DNA of 64,000 nucleotides from Nannocystis bainbridge (lineage in GTDB: Bacteria > Myxococcota_A > Polyangia > Nannocystales > Nannocystaceae). A program made the position numbers and the translations under genes. The stretch lies in assembly GCF_028368995.1 (NCBI RefSeq), contig NZ_JAQNDL010000002.1:1423724-1487723 (forward strand), given 5' to 3'. Positions 51,410 through 58,873 of the stretch are shown here, one piece after another. The first letter of the stretch is position 1. The number at the start of each line of letters is the position of its first letter. The notes beneath the pieces are model-generated. The model saw only the letters and a program-made list of their open reading frames with translations, searched no databases and was not told the DNA's origin.

Positions 51410-52945
51410 ATGCGACGGACTCGTTCTTCCTTACCGCTGGCCCTCACGCTGGCCGGGTGCAGCGTCGAGATCGGGCAGCCCACCGACACCTCGACGAGCG
51501 AGGGCTCCGCGACCACCGAGTCTCAGGGCGAGAGCACGACGGGCACGTCGACCGTCGATCCGACCGGGGCCCCGACGACCTCGACCGCTTCCACCTCGAG
51601 CACGAGCACGGGCACGACCGAGGCCGCGACCACTGACGTGCCGGCCGAGACCGACGGGCCGGTCCTGCCGGGCTGCGGGGATGAGTCTCATTTCGCCACG
51701 TTCAAGCAGCCGACCACGCTGATCCACGTGGCGACCGACGGCGCCGACGGGCCCGACTGCGGCGGCGAGGCGACGCCGTGTCAGACCCTCGCCGCGGCCG
51801 CGGCCAAGGCCACGCCGGGCACCGGCATTCGCCTGCTCGGCGAGACCTTCGGCCCCGACATCTTCCTCACCGACCTCGCCGGCACCGAAGATGCGCCGAT
51901 CTGGATCGGCGGCGAACCGAATGGCACGCGCCCGCTCATCAGCGGCGGCGGCGAGGGCCTGCACCTGTCGCGTGTCCGCCACCTGGTCCTGCACGACCTC
52001 GAGATCACCGGCGCCACCAGCAACGGTATCAACGTCGACGACGGCGGCGACGTCGACGATCCGGAGGCGACCCGCTTCGTCGCGTTCGAACGCCTCTACA
52101 TCCACGACATCGGCCAGGGCGGCAACCAGGACTGCCTCAAGCTGTCGGGCGTGCACGATTTCTGGGTGCTGGGCAGCCAGTTCGAGCGCTGCGGGGCCGG
52201 CGGCAGCGGCATCGATCACGTCGGCTGTCACCGCGGCCTGCTGGTCGGCAACTGGTTCCACGACAACGGCGGCAACGCGATCCAGACCAAGGGCGGCAGC
52301 GAGGACATCGAGATCCGCGGCAACACCATGGTCGACTGCGGGCAGCGGGCGGTGAACATGGGCGGCTCGACCGGGTTCGAGTTCTTCCGCCCGCCGCTGA
52401 CCCCCGACGGCGTCAACGCGGAGGCGCGAAACATCCGCGTGGTCAGCAACGTGATCGAGGGCGGGGAGGTGCCGCTGGCGTTCGTCGGCTGCGTCGACTG
52501 CCTGGCGGCCCACAACACGATCATCCGCCCGCAGCAGTGGCTGCTGCGGATCCTGCAAGAGACGGTGACGGACCAGCAGTTCACGTTCGCGCCGGCGAGC
52601 GGCGGCCGTTTCTTCAACAACCTGGTGCTGTTCGACCGCGCCGAGATCTCGACGCACGTGAACATCGGCGGCGACACGGCGCCCGAGACGTTCAGCTTCG
52701 CCAGCAACCTGTGGTTTGCCGCCGACGCGCCCGATCAGTCGAGCCCCGCCGGCGATCTGCCGGTCGTCGAGACCGATCCGCTGACCGGCGTCGATCCGCT
52801 GCTGGTCAACCTCACCGACGACTACCGCCTCACGCCCGCCAGCCCGGCGCTCGGCACGGGCACGCCGCTGCCGGAGGTGGTCGCCGACCGCGACGGGCTG
52901 TGCTGGCGCGATCCGCCGAGCCGCGGCGCCTACGAGCTGCACTGA
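51410..52945 (+). CDS. Right-handed beta-helix lipoprotein
   Basis: The product has 511 residues. The lipobox is TLAGC, then a Thr/Ser-rich linker of about 60 residues. The rest has the stacked coils of a parallel beta-helix: HLVLHDLEITGATSNGINVD, VLGSQFERCGAGG, DIEIRGNTMVDCGQRAVNMG. Such folds occur in polysaccharide lyases and surface proteins; no catalytic residues can be singled out. An opening like IHVATDGADGPDCGGEATPC with CQTL is common in beta-helix proteins of myxobacteria. The start is ATG at 51410. It converges on the gcvH-like gene. Confidence 0.8.
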   Translation: MRRTRSSLPLALTLAGCSVEIGQPTDTSTSEGSATTESQGESTTGTSTVDPTGAPTTSTASTSSTSTGTTEAATTDVPAETDGPVLPGCGDESHFATFKQPTTLIHVATDGADGPDCGGEATPCQTLAAAAAKATPGTGIRLLGETFGPDIFLTDLAGTEDAPIWIGGEPNGTRPLISGGGEGLHLSRVRHLVLHDLEITGATSNGINVDDGGDVDDPEATRFVAFERLYIHDIGQGGNQDCLKLSGVHDFWVLGSQFERCGAGGSGIDHVGCHRGLLVGNWFHDNGGNAIQTKGGSEDIEIRGNTMVDCGQRAVNMGGSTGFEFFRPPLTPDGVNAEARNIRVVSNVIEGGEVPLAFVGCVDCLAAHNTIIRPQQWLLRILQETVTDQQFTFAPASGGRFFNNLVLFDRAEISTHVNIGGDTAPETFSFASNLWFAADAPDQSSPAGDLPVVETDPLTGVDPLLVNLTDDYRLTPASPALGTGTPLPEVVADRDGLCWRDPPSRGAYELH

Positions 52946-52968
52946 GCGCGGCGGCCGGGCCGCCGCGC
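52946..52968. terminator. Perfect 11-bp inverted repeat
   Basis: GCGCGGCGGCC, G, GGCCGCCGCGC, starting right after the stop at 52945. A strong hairpin on both strands, followed by the 14-bp array. Confidence 0.5.
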
Positions 52969-52974
52969 ACCTCG

Positions 52975-53030
52975 GGACATGTCCGTCAGCACATGTCCGT
53001 CAGAGCATGTCCCGCAGCACATGCCCTGCA
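52975..53030. repeat. 14-bp palindromic repeat array, 4 units (convergent gap 4)
   Basis: GGACATGTCC, GCACATGTCC, GAGCATGTCC and GCACATGCCC with spacers GTCA, GTCA, CGCA; a degenerate fifth unit (GGCCAGCTCA) runs into the stop codon of the gcvH-like gene. Confidence 0.85.
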
Positions 53031-53037
53031 GGCCAGC

Positions 53038-53436
53038 TCATACGCACGCCGCCGCGGTCTTGAGCAGCTCGCTGTAGGCCTCGGCATCCAACAAAGTGGT
53101 GAACTCGCTGAGGTCGGGGGGGCGCACCGCGATCATCCAGCCCTCGCCGTAGCAGTCGTCGCTGATGGTCGCGGGCGTCAGGTCGAGGCCCTCGTGCACG
53201 CGGACTACCGAGCCGCTCAGCGGCGTGAACAGCTCGATCTCCGCCTTGGCGCTCTCGAGCACCGCGAAGCACTGGCCGGGCGCGAGCTCGTCGCCGGGCT
53301 GGACGCGGAGGGCGAAATCGGTGATCTCGCCGAGCTGATCGAGGGCGCGAGCGCTGAGCCCGACGAGCACGCTGTCGCCGTCGAGTTCGGCCCAGACATG
53401 ATTGCGCGCGTACCGGCGGGAGTGAACGGGGGGCAT
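53038..53436 (-). CDS. gcvH: Glycine cleavage system H-like lipoyl protein
   Basis: The product has 132 residues. The fold pattern VLVGLSARALDQLGEI and the lipoyl site ESAKAEIELFTPLSG (Lys64) match GcvH, where the usual sequence is ESVKAASDIYSP. GEGWMI near the C-terminus is also typical. No gcvT or gcvP gene is in the window. The site departs from the standard at several positions, so it may be a GcvH-like lipoate carrier and not the glycine cleavage subunit. The start is ATG at 53436. Confidence 0.82.
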   Translation of the reverse strand: MPPVHSRRYARNHVWAELDGDSVLVGLSARALDQLGEITDFALRVQPGDELAPGQCFAVLESAKAEIELFTPLSGSVVRVHEGLDLTPATISDDCYGEGWMIAVRPPDLSEFTTLLDAEAYSELLKTAAACV

Positions 53437-53511
53437 CGGTTTCGCGTTATCCCACGCGAACCTGGCGCCAGCAACGGCCCCACTGCGCCGCAGCAGAACC
53501 GCGTTCGGGGG

Positions 53512-54090
53512 TCAGCGGCGGCCGGTGGTGGCCAGCTGCACGGCGATCCCGAGCAGCGCCAGCGCGGCCCACGCGACGACCTCGGGGACCGCGTCGGGCA
53601 GGCCACCGGTCCACGGCAGGGCCGTCAGGTCGGTCAGCCACCGGATCGGGCTCTCGGCCATCACCTCGGCGCTGCGCACCACCAGCGCCGCGCCGGTGAT
53701 CGCGGTGGCGACGATCAGCACCACCCGCGTCACCACTACGCTGGCGCTGCCGGCCACGCAGGCCAGCAGCAGCTGGACCTGCCACGAGACGCCGCCGACG
53801 GCCGGCGCGGCGGCCCAGGTCAGCAGCAGCGCCGCGACCGCGCCGATGGCGAAGACGCCGATCCGGAAGTACGCCAGCACCGTGCCGAGGCCGAGCAGGC
53901 CGGCGCCGATCTGCATCAAGCTGGCCGTGAGGACCTGTCCCGGAAACCAGATCGCGGCCAGAGCGGCGCCGGCGCCGACGCCGAACACCAGGCCGTAGAT
54001 GCCGAGCACCAGCGGGAACAACCTGTATCCGGCGATGCAGTGCACGAGCCCCACCAGGAGCGCGACGACGGGGGGCAGACCGAGCGGCAC
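53512..54090 (-). CDS. DUF4203-like membrane protein
   Basis: The product has 192 residues and six or seven helices. The pattern of Gly-rich helices (GIYGLVFGVGAGAALAAIWF) resembles the DUF4203/TMEM198-like family. The function is unknown. The start is ATG at 54090. It lies 75 bp upstream of the gcvH-like gene on the same strand. A single repeat unit, GGACCTGTCC, is at 53931-53940. Confidence 0.65.
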   Translation of the reverse strand: MPLGLPPVVALLVGLVHCIAGYRLFPLVLGIYGLVFGVGAGAALAAIWFPGQVLTASLMQIGAGLLGLGTVLAYFRIGVFAIGAVAALLLTWAAAPAVGGVSWQVQLLLACVAGSASVVVTRVVLIVATAITGAALVVRSAEVMAESPIRWLTDLTALPWTGGLPDAVPEVVAWAALALLGIAVQLATTGRR

Positions 54091-54364
54091 GCCGGGACCC
54101 TAGCGACCGCGACCGCACAGGGCAAAATAACGGCCGGCCCGGCCGGGGGCAGAGGGCCGGCTCGCCGGTCGCGGCCGTCGCGGAGGCCAGCTCCGGCAGC
54201 GCGCCGGCGAACCCATCCTGGGGGCTGCGAGATCGCGAACGGCCCGTCACGCTCCGCGAAGCCGCGGTCGCGGGTCCGGATGTTTCACCGTTCGCTGCGA
54301 GGACGGACACATGAGGGGTTCCCCCTCGTGACAGGCGATCGTGGTATGGCAGGTCGAACGCGCC

Positions 54365-55669
54365 ATGCGCACCGTCCTGCTCCTCGCACTCCTGGCCGTG
54401 ACTCCGCTCGCCTGCGGCGGTGAAGCTGGCGCGGGTGGTCCGGGCGGCCCCGGCGGTCCCGGAGGCAAGGGTCGCCGCGGCGGTGAGGCCGAGCCGCTGG
54501 CCGTCGCCGTCACCACCCTGACCCCGGCCACCATCGAGCGGCACTACCGCGGCGCCGGCACCCTGCGGGCCCTGCGAGCCGCCGACCTGGTCGCGCTGCA
54601 GCCCGGCGTCGTGCTCGATCTCAAGGCCGAAGAGGGCGACCTCGTGGCCGAGGGCCAGCTGCTGGCTCGCCTCGACGGCCGCGCGTATCAGCTGCAGGCC
54701 GCGCGCGACCGCCTCAGCGCCCAGAACGCGGCCAAGGAGCTCGGGCGGCTCGAGCAGTTGACCGGCGTGCTGTCGCGCGAAGAGCTCGACAAGCAGCGCT
54801 ACGCCGCCGAATCGGCGCTGGCCAGCGCCCAGGTGTCGCGCCACCAGGCCTCGCAGACGACCGTCTCGGCCCCGTTCGCCGGCACCATCACCCGCCGCCA
54901 CATCGACGTCGGCAACCTCGCCACCACCTCCAAGTCGCTCTTCACGATCGCCGACCTCAGCGCCCTCGACCTCGAGCTGCACGTGCCCGAGCGCGAGGCC
55001 AGCGCGGTCCAGGCCGGGGCGCCGGCCGTCGTCGAGCTGCAGGACGGCAGCACGTTCGAGGCCCGGGTCGAGCGCCGGGCGCCGGTCGTCGACCCGCTGA
55101 CCGGGACCGTGAAGTTCGTGGTCCGGGCCCGCAGCTTCCCCGCGGGCGCGGTGCCCGGGGCGTTCGCGCGCGCGACCCTGCGCGTGGCAGTGCGCGAGGC
55201 GGCGCCGAGCGTGCCGCGCAGCGCGATCGTCGAGGTCGAGGGCAAGCCGCACGTGTACGTGGTCGAGGAGGGCCGGGCTCGCCGGCGTCCGGTCGAGCTC
55301 GGGCTGGTCGGCGAGGACCGGGCGGAGATCCGCGGCGGCGTGGCCGAGGGCGCCTCGATCGTGCTCGACGCCGGCACCGGCATCGCCGAGGGCATGCCCG
55401 TGCGCGCGGTCGCCGAGGGCGAGGCCAAGGGAGCCACCAAGGCGACGGGCGAGGGCAAGGCCGACGCTGCCGCGGGCGGCGAGGGCAAGGCCGCGGCGGG
55501 CCAGGCAGGCGCCGCGGCTGCGGGCCTGTCCGCCGAGGCAGGTCCGAAGGGACAGGTCCCCGAGGCCAGGTCCGAAGGGGCAGGTCCCGAGGGCCAGGTT
55601 CCCGCGGCCAGGGCGCAAGAGACAGGTCCGAAGGGGCAGGCGGCCGCGGCGCCGCCAGGGGTCCGGTGA
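54365..55669 (+). CDS. RND efflux periplasmic adaptor (membrane fusion protein) with repeat-built tail
   Basis: The product has 434 residues. The lipobox is VTPLAC, then a Gly-rich stretch (GGPGGPGGPGGKGRRGG). The adaptor core follows: LQPGVVLDLKAEEGDLVAEG (lipoyl half), a short alpha-hairpin (AAKELGRLEQLTGVLSREEL), VSAPFAGTITRRHIDVGNLA (second lipoyl half) and a beta-barrel. It links the RND permease to an outer membrane channel, which is not in the window. The last 50 residues (386-427) come from a nine-unit 14-bp array and have a repeating GPKGQVPEAR/GPEGQVPAAR. ATG at 54365 is preferred over GTG at 54341. The stop overlaps the permease start. Confidence 0.88.
   Translation: MRTVLLLALLAVTPLACGGEAGAGGPGGPGGPGGKGRRGGEAEPLAVAVTTLTPATIERHYRGAGTLRALRAADLVALQPGVVLDLKAEEGDLVAEGQLLARLDGRAYQLQAARDRLSAQNAAKELGRLEQLTGVLSREELDKQRYAAESALASAQVSRHQASQTTVSAPFAGTITRRHIDVGNLATTSKSLFTIADLSALDLELHVPEREASAVQAGAPAVVELQDGSTFEARVERRAPVVDPLTGTVKFVVRARSFPAGAVPGAFARATLRVAVREAAPSVPRSAIVEVEGKPHVYVVEEGRARRRPVELGLVGEDRAEIRGGVAEGASIVLDAGTGIAEGMPVRAVAEGEAKGATKATGEGKADAAAGGEGKAAAGQAGAAAAGLSAEAGPKGQVPEARSEGAGPEGQVPAARAQETGPKGQAAAAPPGVR
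55522..55643. repeat. 14-bp repeat array, 9 units inside the RND adaptor gene
   Basis: Units are mostly GGCCAGGTCC or GGACAGGTCC, from GGGCCTGTCC to GGGCAGGCGG, in unbroken 14-bp register; spacer GAAG occurs four times. Since 42 bp is three units, the protein has a 14-residue repeat. Confidence 0.85.
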
Positions 55670-58600
55670 CGGGCGAGGCGCGGCCGCGCGGCATGGTCGC
55701 GGGCGCGGTCGGGCGGCCGGTCACGACCACCATGGTGCTGGTCGCTCTGGTCGTGTTCGGGCTGGTCGCGCTGACGCGGCTGCCGCTGGCGCTGCTGCCC
55801 GACCTCAGCTACCCGAGCGTCACCGTCCGCACCGAGATGCCGGACGCGGCCCCGCAGGAGGTCGAGGAGCTGCTGACGCGGCCGGTCGAGGAGCTGGTCA
55901 GCGCGGTCCCGGGGGTGGTGCAGGTCGAGTCGGTCTCGCGCGAGGGCATCAGCGAGGTCGTGCTCGATTTCGGCTGGGGCACCGACATGGACCGCGGGCT
56001 CGACGACGTGCGCGAGAAGCTCGACCGCGTGGCCCTGCCGACCGGCGTGCAGCGGCCGGTGGTGCTGCGCTACGACCCGTCGCAGGAGCCGATCCTGCGC
56101 CTGGCTCTGGTCTCGCGCGACAACATGCGCCCGGCCGAGCTGTGGGAGCTGGCCGATCGCCGGGTCAAGCGCGCGCTCGAGAAGATCCCCGGCGTCGCGG
56201 CGGTGCAGATCCACGGCGGCGACAAGGAGGAGGTCCGGGTCGAGCTCGACCCGCAGCGGCTGTCGGCCCTGCGCGTGACCGCCGACGAGGTCGCCCAGGC
56301 GATCCGCCGCGACAACGTCAACCGCCCCGGCGGCGCGCTGTCGGAGCAGAAGAGCCGCTACCTGCTGCGCACCGTCCACGAGGCGCGCGAGCCGGCCGAG
56401 CTGGCCGAGGTCGTGGTCCGCAGCCAGAGCGGCGCCGAGCTGCGCCTGCGCGACGTCGCCGTGGTCGCGCGGGTGCCGGTCGAGCGCGAGGAGCTGGCCC
56501 TGGTCGCCGGCCGCGAGGCGGTCGAGCTGGCGGTCTACCGCGAGGGCGACGCCAACACGGTGGCGGTGTCGCGGGCGGTCCAGACGGCGCTGCCCGAGCT
56601 GCCCCTCGGGACAGGTCAGAGCGTGGTCGTGCTCAGCGACCAGGCCGCCTTCATCGAGTCGGCGATCGCCGAGGTCCAGAGCAACACCCTGCTCGGCGGG
56701 GCGCTGGCGGTGCTGGTCCTGCTGTTCTTCCTCCGCGACCTGCGGGCCACCCTGGTCATCGCCGCGGCCATCCCGATCTCGCTGCTGGTCACCTTCGTGC
56801 CGCTGCAGATGCTCGGCGTCAGCCTCAACCTCATGAGCCTCGGCGGCCTGGCGCTCGGCGTCGGCATGCTGGTCGACAACAGCATCGTCGTGCTCGAGTC
56901 GATCGCCCGCGTGCGGGAGCGCGACCCGCACGGCGGCGCCGCGGCCACGGCGGTGCGCGGGGCCACCGAGGTCGCCGCGTCGGTCGTGGCGTCGACGCTG
57001 ACCACGGTGGCGGTGTTCCTGCCGATGGCGTTCGTCGAGGGCGTGGCCGGGCGGCTGATCCGCGACCTCGCGTACACGGTGTCGCTCAGCATCCTGTCGT
57101 CGATGTTCGTCAGCCTGACCCTGGTGCCGGTGCTGCAGAGCCTCGGCGGCGGGGCCGGCGAGGGCGAGGGCGAGCCGGCGCCGCGCTCGCTGATCGCCTG
57201 GCTGCTGGCCCCGCTCGCCCTGGCGTTTCGCGGCCTGCGCGTTGCGACATGGTCGATGGGGAAGGTGCTCCGCGTGCTCACGGCCCCGTTCACGGCCGCC
57301 TACGCCGCGGTCGAGGATGCCTATCCGCGGCTCCTGCGGGCCGCGCTGCGCTGGCGGTTCACGGTGGTGGCGCTGGCGGTGGCGCTGTGCGTGCTGGCGT
57401 TCCAGCAGCTGCAGGGCCTCGGCAGCACGCTGCTGCCGGAGATCCAGCAGGGCGAGTTCTTCGTCCAGATCTCGCTGCCGCAGGGCAGCTCGCTCGACCG
57501 CACGGCCCACGTCGCCCGCCGGGTCGCCGCCGCGGTCGAGCAGGACGAGGCGGTCGCCCAGGTGTTCGCGCGCGTCGGCAGCATGACCGCCGGCGACAGC
57601 GCCACCGGCACGGTCGCCGGCACCCACCTGGCCCAGGTCAACGTCCGCCTGCAGCCGGGCCTGCTGGCGCCGGAGGAGGCCGCGCTCGAGGAGGCGCTGA
57701 TGCTGGCGATGGCCGGCGCGGCCGCCGATCCGGAGGCGACGCTGCGGCTCGGCCGACCGGCGCTGTTCTCGTTCGACGCCCCGATCGAGGTCCGCATCTT
57801 CAGCGAGGAGCCCGAGCGCGCGATCGGCCACGCGCTGGCGCTGCTGCCCGACCTGCGCGCGATCGAGGGCCTCGCCGACGTCGCCCCGGACGACCTCGCC
57901 GGCCGCCCCGAGGTCCGCGTCGACTTCGATCGCGAGCGCCTCAGCCGCCTCAACCTCGGCGTCGACGCGGCCGCGCTCGCGGTCCAGCGCGCGGTCCAGG
58001 GCGAAATCGCGACCAAGATGCACGCGGCCGACCGGCAGCTCGACGTCCGCGTTCAGCTGCCGCAGGTCGACCGCACCCGCGCGGCCGATGTCGGCAAGAT
58101 CGCCGTGGCCGTGATCGGCGACATCCCGGTCACCGTGGCCGCCGTGGCCGACCTGGTCGAAGGGACAGGCCCCGCCGAGATCCGCCACCTCGACGGCCGC
58201 CGCGGCCTGCGGATCCGCGCCCGCCTCACCGGTGAGGACCTCGGCACCGTTGCAGCCCGCGTCGAGGACGTGCTCGCCGCCCACGACCCTGGCGACGGCC
58301 GCGTCCAGGCCGAGCTCGGCGGTCAGGCCGAGTCCCTCGGCGGGTCGATGAAAAGCATGATGTTCGCGGCACTTATCGCCGTGTTCCTCATCTACGTGGT
58401 GATGGCGTCGAGCTTCGAGAGCCTGCATCACCCGCTGCTGATCATGTTCACCGTCCCGCTGGCGGTGGTCGGGGTCGCGTGGGGCTGTGTGCTGACCGGC
58501 ACCCCGATCTCGGCGATGGTCGGCATGGGGGCGATCATCCTCGGCGGCATCGTCGTGAACAACGCGATCGTGCTGGTCAACACCGTCAACTACCGTCGCG

Positions 58601-58872
58601 GCCAGGGCATGGCGGTCGGCCCGGCGCTGGTCGAGGCCGGCCGGTTGCGGCTGCGGCCGATCATCATGACCACGGCGACGACCGTGCTCGGCCTGTTGCC
58701 GATGGCGTACGGGGTCGGCGACGGCGCGGCCCTGCGCCAGCCGCTCGCGGTCACCGTCATCGGCGGCCTGACCGCGGCGACCCTGCTGACCCTGGTCGTG
58801 ATCCCGTGCCTCTACAGCCTGCTGCCCGGCAAGCGCCAGGACGCCTGGGCCGACATGGCGGGGGAGGACTGA
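55666..58872 (+). CDS. RND efflux permease (HAE1/AcrB type), first of two
   Basis: The protein has 1068 residues, about normal for AcrB-type pumps. The N-terminal helix, porter domains (GVVQVESVSREGISEVVLDF) and the TM4 motif LGVGMLVDNSIVVLESI, with the proton-relay Asp, are clear; the second half has AMVGMGAIILGGIVVNNAIV. It should use the proton gradient to export drugs, metals or lipids through the adaptor. GTG at 55666 overlaps the adaptor stop (GTGA). Two single repeat units are translated in it (56607-56616 and 58169-58178 or nearby). Confidence 0.92.
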   Translation: MTGEARPRGMVAGAVGRPVTTTMVLVALVVFGLVALTRLPLALLPDLSYPSVTVRTEMPDAAPQEVEELLTRPVEELVSAVPGVVQVESVSREGISEVVLDFGWGTDMDRGLDDVREKLDRVALPTGVQRPVVLRYDPSQEPILRLALVSRDNMRPAELWELADRRVKRALEKIPGVAAVQIHGGDKEEVRVELDPQRLSALRVTADEVAQAIRRDNVNRPGGALSEQKSRYLLRTVHEAREPAELAEVVVRSQSGAELRLRDVAVVARVPVEREELALVAGREAVELAVYREGDANTVAVSRAVQTALPELPLGTGQSVVVLSDQAAFIESAIAEVQSNTLLGGALAVLVLLFFLRDLRATLVIAAAIPISLLVTFVPLQMLGVSLNLMSLGGLALGVGMLVDNSIVVLESIARVRERDPHGGAAATAVRGATEVAASVVASTLTTVAVFLPMAFVEGVAGRLIRDLAYTVSLSILSSMFVSLTLVPVLQSLGGGAGEGEGEPAPRSLIAWLLAPLALAFRGLRVATWSMGKVLRVLTAPFTAAYAAVEDAYPRLLRAALRWRFTVVALAVALCVLAFQQLQGLGSTLLPEIQQGEFFVQISLPQGSSLDRTAHVARRVAAAVEQDEAVAQVFARVGSMTAGDSATGTVAGTHLAQVNVRLQPGLLAPEEAALEEALMLAMAGAAADPEATLRLGRPALFSFDAPIEVRIFSEEPERAIGHALALLPDLRAIEGLADVAPDDLAGRPEVRVDFDRERLSRLNLGVDAAALAVQRAVQGEIATKMHAADRQLDVRVQLPQVDRTRAADVGKIAVAVIGDIPVTVAAVADLVEGTGPAEIRHLDGRRGLRIRARLTGEDLGTVAARVEDVLAAHDPGDGRVQAELGGQAESLGGSMKSMMFAALIAVFLIYVVMASSFESLHHPLLIMFTVPLAVVGVAWGCVLTGTPISAMVGMGAIILGGIVVNNAIVLVNTVNYRRGQGMAVGPALVEAGRLRLRPIIMTTATTVLGLLPMAYGVGDGAALRQPLAVTVIGGLTAATLLTLVVIPCLYSLLPGKRQDAWADMAGED

Positions 58873-58873
58873 C

